Below, piece after piece: positions 16,800-25,625 of a DNA stretch of 64,000 nucleotides. Source of the DNA: Arthrobacter sp. B2a2-09 (GTDB lineage: Bacteria; Actinomycetota; Actinomycetes; Actinomycetales; Micrococcaceae). The stretch lies in assembly GCF_027587375.1 (NCBI RefSeq), contig NZ_JAMXIC010000023.1:1-64000 (forward strand), given 5' to 3'. A program made the translations under genes and the position numbers. How positions within the stretch are numbered: position 1 is the stretch's first letter; every line of letters begins with the position of its first letter. The notes under the pieces are model-generated. The model made no database searches and was not told the origin of the DNA. It was given only the letters and a program-made list of their open reading frames with translations.

Positions 16800-19022
16800 T
16801 TACCACTTACCCTTGCGGTTGAAATCGCGGTTGCCTGCGTCGCCGCCAGTGCGCGGCTTGCGTGCGCCGTTGCCGCCGTAGCTGCCCTGCCCGCGGTCGC
16901 CGTAGCTGCCCGTCCCGGTACCGGCGCTGCTGCGCTCGCTGTAGGAACGGCCGCCGCGGTCAGCGGAAGAACGCTCGCCACCGGAGTAGCCACCACGGTC
17001 GCCTTCAGTCTTGCGGAACTCCTTCTTGAAGCCACCGTTGCCCTTGAAGTTTCCGCCACGGTCTCCACCGGAGTAGCCACCACGGTCGCCGCCGCGGCTG
17101 CCACCGGAGTAACCGCCACGCTCGCCGCCACCAGAGGCCGGCTTGCGACCGTTGTCCAACTCAAGATGAATCAGCTCGCCGCCGATCCGGGTGCGGGACA
17201 AGGCACGCAGTTGCTCGGGGCTCAGGTCCGCCGGAAGCTCCACCAGGGAGTGGTCCGAGCGGATGTCAATGCCGCCGATCTGTGCCGAGGAGATGCCGCC
17301 TTCGTTGGCAATGGCGCCAACGATCGAACCCGGCATGACGCGCTGGCGGCGTCCGACGGCGATCCGGTAGGTGGCGTTGCCCTCGGTCAGGGCGCGGGTG
17401 GGGCCACGGGAACCGAAGCCGTCCTTGGCGCGCTCGCGCTTCTGGAATTCCGGTGCTGCCGGCAGTTCCTTGACCAGGAGCGGCTGGCCACCCTGTGCCA
17501 TGACGGCCAGTGCAGCGGCGATCTCCGAAGCAGGAACGTTGTGCTCCTCCTCGTAGGAGGAGATCAAGTCACGGAACGCAGCAACGTCCTCGGACTCAAG
17601 GGTCTCCGTGATCTTGTCTGCGAATTTGCCCAAGCGCAACGTATTGACCGTCTCGGCGGTGGGCAGGTGCATCTGCTCAACCGGCTGGCGGGTGGCCTTC
17701 TCGATCGAACGCAGCAAGTACTTCTCCCGCGGCGTCATGAACAGGATGGCGTCGCCACTACGGCCTGCACGGCCGGTGCGGCCGATGCGGTGAACGTAGG
17801 ACTCGGTGTCGTGCGGGATGTCGTAGTTGACCACGTGGCTGATGCGCTCAACGTCAAGGCCACGGGCGGCGACGTCGGTGGCCACCAGGATGTCGATGCG
17901 GCCTTCCTTCAGCGCGTCGACAGTCCGTTCGCGCTGCTGCTGCGGAATGTCACCGTTGATGGCGGCAGCCTGGAAGCCGCGGGACTTCAGCTTGTCAGCC
18001 AGGTCCTCGGTGGCCATCTTGGTGCGCACGAAGGCGATAACGCCGTCGAACTCTTCCACCTCGAGGATGCGGGTCAGAGCATCGAGCTTGTGCGGGCCCA
18101 TGACCTGCAGGTACCGCTGGCGGGTGTTGGCGCCTGTTGTGGTCTTGGACTTGACCGAGATCTCGGCCGGGTCGTTCAGGTACTGCTTGGACATGCGGCG
18201 GATCTGGCCGGGCATGGTGGCAGAGAACAGCGCAACCTGGCGGTCTTCCGGGGTCTGCTGGAAGATCTGCTCAACGTCCTCGGCGAAGCCCATGCGGAGC
18301 ATCTCGTCGGCTTCGTCCAGTACGAGGTACTGCAGCTCGGACAGGTCCAGGGAACCCTTGGAGATGTGGTCGATGACGCGGCCCGGGGTACCGACAACAA
18401 CCTGTGCACCGCGGCGCAGGCCAGCAAGCTGCGGGCCATAGGCGGAGCCACCGTAGACGGGGAGAACCGTGAAGTCATCAATGTGCTTGGCGTACGAGGT
18501 GAAGGCCTCGGCAACCTGGAGCGCAAGCTCGCGGGTCGGAGCGAGAACCAGGGCCTGGGTCTTGCGGGACGGGCCGTTGAGGTCGTGGAGTTCGGCCAGG
18601 CGGGACAGTGCCGGTACTGCGAATGCTGCAGTCTTACCGGTGCCGGTCTGGGCAAGGCCCACGACGTCGCGGCCTTCGAGCAACAGCGGAATGGTTGCTG
18701 CCTGGATCGGAGACGGCTTCTCGTAGCCGACGTCCTGCAGGGCAGCAAGGACGCGCGGGTCGATTCCGAGGTCGACGAAGCGGATGCCCTCTTCCTCTTC
18801 TTCGGCAGGTGATTCGGCAGGTGATTCGGCCGGGGCCGAAGCCTTAGCGGGCACTTCAGCTTCGGCGGGTGCCTCAGCGAGTACCTCAGCGGGCGCTTCA
18901 GCCTCGGCGGGCGCAGCAGGCTCGATGAACTCAGCGGCGGGTGCAGTTTCGACGGTCTCGACGGCGGTCTCTGCTGCTTCGGCAGACTCGGCGACGAAAG
19001 GGTCGTTCAGGTTTTCAGGCAT
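16800..19022 (-). CDS. DEAD-box RNA helicase, DeaD/CsdA type
   Basis: This 740-residue helicase has a Glu/Ala/Pro-rich N-terminal extension (~85 residues), then the helicase core: Q motif, AQTGTGKTAAF (motif I), VLDEADEM (II), SAT (III) and HRIGRTGRAGR (VI). A DbpA-type RNA-binding domain follows at ~570-650. The Gly/Arg-rich tail repeats RGGYSGG-like units. It unwinds structured mRNA and rRNA and typically helps ribosome assembly in the cold. The ATG at 19022 follows GAGGAAA. A ~430-bp upstream gap may form a regulatory leader. Confidence 0.93.
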   Translation of the reverse strand: MPENLNDPFVAESAEAAETAVETVETAPAAEFIEPAAPAEAEAPAEVLAEAPAEAEVPAKASAPAESPAESPAEEEEEGIRFVDLGIDPRVLAALQDVGYEKPSPIQAATIPLLLEGRDVVGLAQTGTGKTAAFAVPALSRLAELHDLNGPSRKTQALVLAPTRELALQVAEAFTSYAKHIDDFTVLPVYGGSAYGPQLAGLRRGAQVVVGTPGRVIDHISKGSLDLSELQYLVLDEADEMLRMGFAEDVEQIFQQTPEDRQVALFSATMPGQIRRMSKQYLNDPAEISVKSKTTTGANTRQRYLQVMGPHKLDALTRILEVEEFDGVIAFVRTKMATEDLADKLKSRGFQAAAINGDIPQQQRERTVDALKEGRIDILVATDVAARGLDVERISHVVNYDIPHDTESYVHRIGRTGRAGRSGDAILFMTPREKYLLRSIEKATRQPVEQMHLPTAETVNTLRLGKFADKITETLESEDVAAFRDLISSYEEEHNVPASEIAAALAVMAQGGQPLLVKELPAAPEFQKRERAKDGFGSRGPTRALTEGNATYRIAVGRRQRVMPGSIVGAIANEGGISSAQIGGIDIRSDHSLVELPADLSPEQLRALSRTRIGGELIHLELDNGRKPASGGGERGGYSGGSRGGDRGGYSGGDRGGNFKGNGGFKKEFRKTEGDRGGYSGGERSSADRGGRSYSERSSAGTGTGSYGDRGQGSYGGNGARKPRTGGDAGNRDFNRKGKW

Positions 19023-19452
19023 AGGGGAAAGTTTCCTCATCCATAGGGGGCCAGTCGGCGCGGCCCGGTTGGGCTTGGCCGCAGTACACGTTGCGCGCAG
19101 AAGAACCAGGAGGCTCTGGTGCTCGCAAGAAGTCCGGCGCTGTCGCAATCCCATGGCAGGACTTCCCGCTGCATCTCTTGGCTGCTATCTCAGCAGTCTG
19201 TACAGCGTTTTCTTCGCCCGGCTCTCCCTATGAAACTGCCCACACACACATTTTGCGGGCCCCAACACTGACCAGTCCTGCCTCAAGAATTGGGCAGGAA
19301 AAAGGGATTTCCGGAGTGGGGGATATTTCAATTGTAGGGCACAGATTAGTCCCCCGATGACATAACTGTCGACGGCGGCGGTGAGCTTGCGCACAAACGT
19401 GCCCCGAGCGCCCTCAAGACCGCCCCTCAGGACGGACGTCCGAGGGCGGCTT
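19023..19452. other. Long leader region of the helicase gene and terminator of the MOSC gene
   Basis: No credible gene lies here. The helicase promoter and a long 5' leader are expected in this gap. A hairpin at about 19420-19449 (GGGCGG-type arms around GGACGTCC) lies just after the MOSC stop codon on the minus strand and can end that transcript. Confidence 0.45.
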
Positions 19453-20115
19453 TCAGGCGTCCACCCCGTTTCGGCGCATGAGCTTTTCGAAGGTGTCGTG
19501 GTAGTCGGTCTGCAGCAGCACTTCACCGTCCGCCTCGGCGTCGAGCAGCAATTGCATGTCATCGAGGTTGGGGTTGCTGAACCACTGCCCCACCGTGATG
19601 CCATGTTTCGGCACAAACAGTTTGTGGATGTAGTCGCCGGCCGAAATGGTGCCGGTCTTCACCACGCGCAGGTAGGTGCCGACCCGTCCTGCCTCCGTGA
19701 AGCGCTTGACCCACTGTGGTTCATTCATGCGGCGCTGGAAGGTTGCGCACGGCACACGCGGGGATGTGACTTCAACTTCGACGTCCAGGCCGATCTTCCA
19801 CCGTTCGCCGATCACCGCACCGGTGGTCTCGATTCCGGCAACGCGGAGGTTCTCCCCGAAGATCCCGGCGGGCATGTCCCGCTGAAGTTCATTGGCCCAG
19901 TAATCGGCATCCGCCTGCGAGTACGCATAGAGCGCTTGGTCCTCGCCGCCGTGGTGGATCCGGCTAGCTTGGATGTCTCCGTGGATTCCCAGCTTGTGGA
20001 CCTTCACCGGCCCGTCAACCGGGCGCTTGTCAATGGCCGTCACTCCCACCGACCCTTCGGGATCGGGCAGGAGCTCGTATACCCGGCAAACAGCAAGCAA
20101 CGATGCGGTATCCAT
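19453..20115 (-). CDS. MOSC-domain protein, YiiM-like
   Basis: This 220-residue protein has a MOSC (molybdenum cofactor sulfurase C-terminal) fold with the conserved cysteine Cys123 in SPRVPCATFQRRM, plus GIHGD and GIFGENL motifs typical of YiiM. YiiM-type proteins use molybdenum cofactor to reduce N-hydroxylated compounds. It is convergent in layout with no partner gene nearby. Confidence 0.85.
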   Translation of the reverse strand: MDTASLLAVCRVYELLPDPEGSVGVTAIDKRPVDGPVKVHKLGIHGDIQASRIHHGGEDQALYAYSQADADYWANELQRDMPAGIFGENLRVAGIETTGAVIGERWKIGLDVEVEVTSPRVPCATFQRRMNEPQWVKRFTEAGRVGTYLRVVKTGTISAGDYIHKLFVPKHGITVGQWFSNPNLDDMQLLLDAEADGEVLLQTDYHDTFEKLMRRNGVDA

Positions 20116-20136
20116 GACTACAGTCTACGTACGCAG

Positions 20137-20811
20137 CTACGGATCGAAGCGATATCCCATGCCGGCCTCGGTGTGGAGGTGTCGGGGCTGTGCAGGGTCG
20201 CGTTCGAGCTTGCGCCGGAGCTGGGCAATATAGACACGCAGGTACTGGGTTTCCTTGGCGTAGGCCTGCCCCCAGACCTGGGTGAGGATCTGCTGCTGGC
20301 TGACCAGTCGCCCGGCGTTGCGCACCAACAATTCCAGAATGTTCCATTCCGTGGGCGTCAACCGCACTTCCGCGCCGTCTTTGGTGATCTTCTTTCCGGC
20401 CAGGTCAACCAGGAAGTCGGCGGTCTGGAGCGTCGGCACTTCATGCCGGGGCGCTGCCCGCCGCGAGGCGGCACGGAGCCTGGCGAGGAGTTCGTCCAGG
20501 CCGAAAGGCTTGGTCACGTAGTCGTCGGCTCCGGCGTCGAGGGCCTCTACTTTGTCTTCCGAACCGTGCCGGGCGGACAACACGATAATGGGCATGGTGC
20601 TCCAGCCGCGGATTCCTTTGATCACATCCACGCCATCCATGTCCGGCAGCCCAAGATCGAGCACCACGATGTCCACGGGCTGCTGGGCCGCCGCCTTGAG
20701 TGCATCTGCGCCGTTGCCGACGCTGATGGCACGGTAGCCGTGGGCATGGAGATTGATTTGCATTGCCCGGGCGATCTGGGCCTCATCTTCCACGATAAGC
20801 ACGAGGTTCAT
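20137..20811 (-). CDS. KdpE-like response regulator
   Basis: This 224-residue OmpR/PhoB-type regulator has a receiver domain with phospho-acceptor Asp52 (VVLDLGLPDMDG) and a C-terminal winged helix (TPTEWNILELLVRNAG, then YLRVYIAQLRRKLE), closest in appearance to KdpE. The ATG at 20811 overlaps the sensor-kinase stop by 4 bp. No kdpFABC genes are in the window, so its target is unclear. Confidence 0.85.
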   Translation of the reverse strand: MNLVLIVEDEAQIARAMQINLHAHGYRAISVGNGADALKAAAQQPVDIVVLDLGLPDMDGVDVIKGIRGWSTMPIIVLSARHGSEDKVEALDAGADDYVTKPFGLDELLARLRAASRRAAPRHEVPTLQTADFLVDLAGKKITKDGAEVRLTPTEWNILELLVRNAGRLVSQQQILTQVWGQAYAKETQYLRVYIAQLRRKLERDPAQPRHLHTEAGMGYRFDP

Positions 20812-22292
20812 GGCCGCCCTCCTGTCCACAGAGGGAGTGTGACCACCATGGTCAACCCGCCCCCGGGCGTCGCCTCAGCCATGAGCGTACCGCCCATTGC
20901 CTCGGTGAATCCTTTGGCGACAGCGAGTCCCAAGCCGATTCCGCTGCGACCGTCCCGGCTCGATGGAGAATCATCGAGTCGTTGGAAAGGCTGGAAAAGC
21001 TCCAGCACGGCCGCGGGTGCGATCCCCCAACCATGATCCATCACGCGCAGTTCGCTGGCCGGCCGCCCATCCACCGTGATGCCCGCGCCGGTCCGCGCCA
21101 CCAGCACAACATCGGAATCGGGCGCGTATTTCACTGCGTTCTCCACGAGGTTCGCCACGACGCGTTCCAACATCCCGGCGTCGGCCTCTATATACGGAAG
21201 GTTGGCCGGCAGCTCGTTGCGGATGCGCTCCCCCGGCACGCCCCGCAATGCCTCCGGCAGGATCTGGTGCCAGCCCAGTCCGCGCAGCAGCGGGTTCACG
21301 GCATCTGCGGTGATGCGGGACATGTCCAGCAAATTGTCCACCAAGTGATCCAAGCGGTCCGCGTAGTCCTCGATGGTGGCCAATAGTTCGCGCTCGTCTT
21401 CGGGGGCAAATGTCACCTCTTCCTGGCGCAGGCTGCTGACAGCGAGCTTGATGCCCGCGAGAGGAGTGCGGAGATCATGGGAGACGGCGCGCAGGATGGA
21501 GGTCCGCATTTTGTTGCCTTCCGCCAGGCGCAGGTTGTCCTGCCTGCTCTTGACCAGCTGCTGGCGCTCCCGCACCGCCACCACGAAGGCGCCGAACGCG
21601 GCGAGCATGCGGCGGTGCTGTTCGGAAAGCGGCCCGCCCCGGAGCAGGAGGGTGTAATTGGGATCGACGACGGCGGCATGGTCGGCGGCCGCATGGGTCA
21701 CCGGCGGTTGGAGCCCGGAGCTTGCAAGGACCTGCCAGTTGGGGCCGGGGGCGTCCGGCGAGTCAAACGTGGAGAGCAGCGTCACCGCGTCCATGCCGAG
21801 GTTGACGCGGATCTTGTCCAGGAAAGACTCAAGGCTGCCGTCCGAGCTCAGGATACGAAGGGCCAATTCGCTGAGCGCTCTTGCCTCGGCGCCGGAATGC
21901 GCGGCTTCCTGGGCCCGTCGGGTCGCCAAACCGACGGCGAGCGCCACGCCGCACGCCACAGCAAGGAAGATGACCAGAGTGAACAGCGTCGAGGGATCCG
22001 CGATGGACAGGGAGCCCACCGGATCGGCCGAAAAGTAGTTCAAGAGCATGCTGCCCAGAACGGCGGACACCACGGCCGGCCACAATCCCCCGATTGCGGC
22101 AACCGCGGCGGAGACGGCCAGCTGGAAGAGCATGATCATGGCGAAGTTCCGGTATTGCAGCACGGATACCAGGACCTCGATGGCGACGGGTAGCAGCAGG
22201 GCCAGGACCAGGCCCGCCAGAATGCGGGGTCGCCCGATGCCCTTGGCTGCCCGAAGCGGCAGCCCTATTGCGTTCACGTCAGCCGCGGCCAT
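20808..22292 (-). CDS. KdpD-like sensor kinase lacking the N-terminal KdpD/Usp part
   Basis: This 494-residue membrane kinase starts with four transmembrane helices of DUF4118 type (residues ~25-125). A GAF-like segment and a HisKA domain with His272 (AVSHDLRTPLAG) follow, then an HATPase with NLVENAVKYAP and GIGLGLAVAKG. Full KdpD is ~850-900 residues and carries a ~370-residue N-terminal KdpD/Usp region; here that part is absent and the start is clean. It forms an operon with the response regulator through a 4-bp overlap. Confidence 0.85.
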   Translation of the reverse strand: MAAADVNAIGLPLRAAKGIGRPRILAGLVLALLLPVAIEVLVSVLQYRNFAMIMLFQLAVSAAVAAIGGLWPAVVSAVLGSMLLNYFSADPVGSLSIADPSTLFTLVIFLAVACGVALAVGLATRRAQEAAHSGAEARALSELALRILSSDGSLESFLDKIRVNLGMDAVTLLSTFDSPDAPGPNWQVLASSGLQPPVTHAAADHAAVVDPNYTLLLRGGPLSEQHRRMLAAFGAFVVAVRERQQLVKSRQDNLRLAEGNKMRTSILRAVSHDLRTPLAGIKLAVSSLRQEEVTFAPEDERELLATIEDYADRLDHLVDNLLDMSRITADAVNPLLRGLGWHQILPEALRGVPGERIRNELPANLPYIEADAGMLERVVANLVENAVKYAPDSDVVLVARTGAGITVDGRPASELRVMDHGWGIAPAAVLELFQPFQRLDDSPSSRDGRSGIGLGLAVAKGFTEAMGGTLMAEATPGGGLTMVVTLPLWTGGRP

Positions 22293-22383
22293 GGCTCAAT
22301 TCTGGCACGGCGCAGGTGCCGCGCCGGCGTCGGCGGTCCCTGCAGGCCGCTGCAGGGGACATGTCCGGCCTTAGGATGCTGGC

Positions 22384-23568
22384 ATGAGTCATTCAACGAC
22401 GAATACCTCCGATGTCCTTGCCCTCGATTCCCTCTTCAGTTCCGAGGAACTGGAGCTTCGCGAGAAGGTACGCGATTTCACGGACCAGCGGATCCGGCCG
22501 AACATCGCCCGCTGGTACGAGGACGCAGTGTTCCCTCGGGAACTGCCGGCGGAACTAGGCGAACTCGGCGTCCTTGGCATGCATCTGGAGGGCTATGGCT
22601 GCCCGGGCCGCACCGCAGTCGAATACGGCCTCGCCGCCCTGGAACTCGAGGCTGGCGATTCCGGCATCCGCACTTTCGTATCCGTCCAAGGCTCCCTGGC
22701 CATGACGGCGATCCACCGGTGGGGCAGCGAAGACCAGAAGGAACAATGGCTCCCGCGCATGGCTGCCGGCGAACTGATCGGCTGCTTTGCCTTGACGGAG
22801 CCGACGGCGGGTTCGGACCCGTCGTCCATGGCAAGCTTTGCGCGCCGCGACGGGACGGGCGACGACGCCGGCTGGGTGCTGAATGGTTCGAAGCGCTGGA
22901 TCGGGATGGCATCGATCGCGGACGTCATGGTGGTGTGGGCAAACACCGACGACGGGATCCGGGGATTCCTGGTTCCGGCCGGAACTCCGGGAGTCACCGT
23001 GACTCCCATCGACGCGAAGCTCTCCATGCGTGCCTCGATCCAGTGCGATGTAGTGTTCGACGCCGTCAGGCTGGCACCGGAGGCCCTCCTCCCGGGTGCC
23101 CAGGGCCTCCGCGGCCCGTTCTCTTGCCTCAACGAGGCCCGCTACGGCATTGCCTGGGGTGCAATGGGCGCGGCCCGGGACTCCTACGAGGCCGCGCTCG
23201 AATATGCCGGAAGCCGCATGCAATTCGGCAAACCCTTGGCCAGCTACCAGCTGACCCAGGAGAAGCTCGTGAACATGCTCCTGGAGATCCAAAAGGGCAC
23301 CATGCTCGCGCTGCATCTTGGACGGCTCAAGGATGCAGGCAAACTGCGCCCGGAGCAGATCTCGGTGGGCAAGCTCAACAATGTGCGCGAGGCAATCAAG
23401 ATCGCCCGCGAAGCCCGCACCATCCTCGGCGGCAACGGGATCACACTGGACTACCCGCCATTGCGCCACGCAAACAACCTGGAATCGGTGCGCACCTACG
23501 AAGGGACGGACGAAGTACACACGCTGATTCTGGGCCAGCACATCACGGGGATACCGGCGTTCCGCTAG
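22384..23568 (+). CDS. Acyl-CoA dehydrogenase, glutaryl-CoA-dehydrogenase-like
   Basis: This 394-residue flavoenzyme shows the FAD/substrate motif CFALTEPTAGSDPSSM and the C-terminal RTYEGTDEVHTLILG, whose Glu373 is the expected catalytic base. The IARxARxxLGGNGI segment is standard. The sequence around the base resembles GcdH, which converts glutaryl-CoA to crotonyl-CoA in lysine and tryptophan breakdown. Other short-chain acyl-CoAs remain possible. It is monocistronic and divergent from the sensor kinase. Confidence 0.87.
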   Translation: MSHSTTNTSDVLALDSLFSSEELELREKVRDFTDQRIRPNIARWYEDAVFPRELPAELGELGVLGMHLEGYGCPGRTAVEYGLAALELEAGDSGIRTFVSVQGSLAMTAIHRWGSEDQKEQWLPRMAAGELIGCFALTEPTAGSDPSSMASFARRDGTGDDAGWVLNGSKRWIGMASIADVMVVWANTDDGIRGFLVPAGTPGVTVTPIDAKLSMRASIQCDVVFDAVRLAPEALLPGAQGLRGPFSCLNEARYGIAWGAMGAARDSYEAALEYAGSRMQFGKPLASYQLTQEKLVNMLLEIQKGTMLALHLGRLKDAGKLRPEQISVGKLNNVREAIKIAREARTILGGNGITLDYPPLRHANNLESVRTYEGTDEVHTLILGQHITGIPAFR

Positions 23569-23583
23569 CCTCCCGCGCGAGGA

Positions 23584-24942
23584 TCAGGCTCCGACCGGGA
23601 CGGGCTCCTTCTTCCCCGCGTCCTTGCGGATGGTGGCGCTGATGACGGCCGCCACCGTGCACATCGCGGCGGCGCCGATCCATGCATAGGTGTAGTGGCC
23701 CGTGGCGTCGCGGATGTAACCCGCGAGGAACGCGGCGGCCGCGGCCCCGAGCTGGTGCGCAGCGAAGACCCAGCCGAACACCACCGAACCGTCGGACCCG
23801 AACACCTTGCGGCAGATGGCAGCCGTCGGGGGAACAGTGGCTACCCAGTCCAGGCCGTACACCACCACGAAAAGAATCATGCTGGGTTGCACAGTGGAGC
23901 CCAAAAGCACGGGCAGCACCAGTAGCCCGACCCCGCGGAACTGGTAATACACAGCCAGGAGCACCTTGGGATTGAAGCGGTCCGTCAACCAACCGGAAGC
24001 AATGGTGCCCACGATGTCGAAGATCCCGACGACGGCCAGCAAGCCCGCCGCGGTGGTTTCCGGCATTCCGTGGTCGTGCGCCGAGGGAATGAAGTGGGTG
24101 CCGATCAGGCCGTTGGTGGTGGCACCACAGATGGCAAAACCGGCAACAAGGGCCCAGAAGGTGCGCACTTTGCTGGCGCGTTTGAGGACCTGCAATGCCC
24201 GCACGGCTGCGTTGGGCGTCTTGGCGCCTTCAGTACCTTCGGCTCCGGCGACTTCCGCGACCGGGGCGGCTTCCGCCGTCGTCGGCTGCTCTTCTTCGGC
24301 ACCGTAAGGTTGGACCCCGACGTCGGCGGGTGAGTTCTTGAGCCAGCGCAGAACGAGCGGCACAACGGCAAGCGCTCCGGCTGCGATCAGCAGCGAGGCA
24401 CCCCGCCAGCCCGGGCTCTGCGCAAGCACCGCGATGAAGGGCAGGAACACGAGTTGCCCCGCGGCGCTGCCCGCCGTCAGGATTCCGATCACCAGTCCGC
24501 GGTTCTTCGAGAACCAGGTGTTGGCGATAGTGGCCGCGAAAACCAGGGCCATGGAACCGGTACCCAGCCCGATCAGCACGCCCCAGGTCAGCAGGATTTG
24601 CCAGGACTGGTTCACGAACACCGTCAAGGCGGAGCCGAGGCCGATCAGGCAGAGGGCAATCGAGGTGACGGTGCGGATGCCGAAGCGTTCCATGAGCGCG
24701 GCAGCGAAGGGCGCCGTGAGGCCGAACAGCACCAGGTTGATGCTGACGGCAAGCGACAGGACGGTGGTTGACCAGCCGAATTCCTGTTGAAGAGGCACCA
24801 TGAGCACGCCGGGCGCTGCGCGGAATCCGGCTGCGCCCACAAGTGCCAGGAACGCGACGGCGGCCACCATCCAGGCGGGGTGGAGGCGCCGCTTCCGCGG
24901 GGTCTTGGCGGCGGAAAGTTTGGTGGGATTGGGTGCGGTCAT
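23584..24942 (-). CDS. MFS transporter, OFA/monocarboxylate-like
   Basis: This 452-residue protein has 12 predicted transmembrane helices and a central cytoplasmic loop rich in Glu and Ala (residues ~210-245). The FGWSTTVLSLAVSIN start of the first half and WFSKNRGLVIGI after helix 4 are typical of the oxalate/formate-antiporter-like group. Its start overlaps the stop of an HxlR regulator by 4 bp, implying that the regulator controls the transporter. Confidence 0.83.
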   Translation of the reverse strand: MTAPNPTKLSAAKTPRKRRLHPAWMVAAVAFLALVGAAGFRAAPGVLMVPLQQEFGWSTTVLSLAVSINLVLFGLTAPFAAALMERFGIRTVTSIALCLIGLGSALTVFVNQSWQILLTWGVLIGLGTGSMALVFAATIANTWFSKNRGLVIGILTAGSAAGQLVFLPFIAVLAQSPGWRGASLLIAAGALAVVPLVLRWLKNSPADVGVQPYGAEEEQPTTAEAAPVAEVAGAEGTEGAKTPNAAVRALQVLKRASKVRTFWALVAGFAICGATTNGLIGTHFIPSAHDHGMPETTAAGLLAVVGIFDIVGTIASGWLTDRFNPKVLLAVYYQFRGVGLLVLPVLLGSTVQPSMILFVVVYGLDWVATVPPTAAICRKVFGSDGSVVFGWVFAAHQLGAAAAAFLAGYIRDATGHYTYAWIGAAAMCTVAAVISATIRKDAGKKEPVPVGA

Positions 24943-25466
24943 GCGGAGGGCTCCGATTCGTTCGGGAGGTCACGTCTGGCGGGAGCAGTGGCCAAGGCCA
25001 ACGGGTGTTCCGATCGCGTGAGGCTATGCCAGCTGGTGTTGGCGGCGGTCAGCCGGGACCCGCAGTGGGAGCAAGTATCAGCCGACGCCGTCGGCAATCC
25101 GCAACCGTTGTGGATCACGCGCATGTGGGCGTTGTCCGCTGGCGCATCGAGATGTTTCTCGGACCAGAGGATGATGGCGTTCAAGACGGGCAAAGCATCT
25201 TCGCCCTTGGGGGTAAGGACGTACTCTTGGCGCGAGCGCGCACCATCCAGGTAGGGCCGTTGGGCAAGAAGGCCCGCCTCAACCAGCCAACCCAGTCTTT
25301 TGCTGAGGACGTTGTCTGCGATCTGGAGGCGGGTCTTGATGGCATCGAAGCGTCCGTTGCCGAAGAAGACTTCCCGGAGCACCAGGCTTCCCCAGGGGTC
25401 TCCAAGGATATCGAGGCCGCGTGCCAGGCTGCACGTCCGCTCGGACCAATCGGATCGTAAAGGCAT
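24939..25466 (-). CDS. HxlR-family transcriptional regulator
   Basis: This 175-residue protein begins with the HxlR winged helix: CSLARGLDILGDPWGSLVLR, then ADNVLSKRLGWLVEAGLL and RQEYVLTPKGE. A C-terminal extension with CSHCGSRL may bind a metal. HxlR proteins often sense reactive electrophiles. It is cotranscribed with the overlapping MFS gene, and a dyad lies just upstream of its start. Confidence 0.85.
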   Translation of the reverse strand: MPLRSDWSERTCSLARGLDILGDPWGSLVLREVFFGNGRFDAIKTRLQIADNVLSKRLGWLVEAGLLAQRPYLDGARSRQEYVLTPKGEDALPVLNAIILWSEKHLDAPADNAHMRVIHNGCGLPTASADTCSHCGSRLTAANTSWHSLTRSEHPLALATAPARRDLPNESEPSA

Positions 25467-25483
25467 GGAATGAGATTAGCTGG

Positions 25484-25500
25484 CTTTTCTAAAGAAAGCT
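25484..25500. promoter_or_regulatory. Dyad upstream of the HxlR gene
   Basis: GCTTTTCTAAAGAAAGC lies 18 bp before the start codon, inside the expected promoter. It is a good candidate for autoregulation by the HxlR protein. Confidence 0.5.
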
Positions 25501-25547
25501 AGGCGTCTCCGGCTAAGGGGCTCCAAACCTGACCATGTTTGAAAGCG

Positions 25548-25591
25548 GATCGGCCGGGACACACCGCTGTGATGGCGTGTCCCGGCCGATC
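25548..25591 (-). terminator. Strong hairpin terminator after the cystathionine gamma-synthase gene
   Basis: Fifteen-base perfect arms (GATCGGCCGGGACAC and complement) surround a 14-base loop, between the convergent-side ends of the HxlR leader and the gamma-synthase gene. Confidence 0.8.
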
Positions 25592-25625
25592 TATCAATCA
25601 AAGCAGGTCAGGAAGGGAGGAGCAT

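Noticed and set aside
17166..18812. Large plus-strand frame opposite the DEAD-box helicase
   Set aside because: It is a GC-bias shadow of the helicase, with no recognisable domain.
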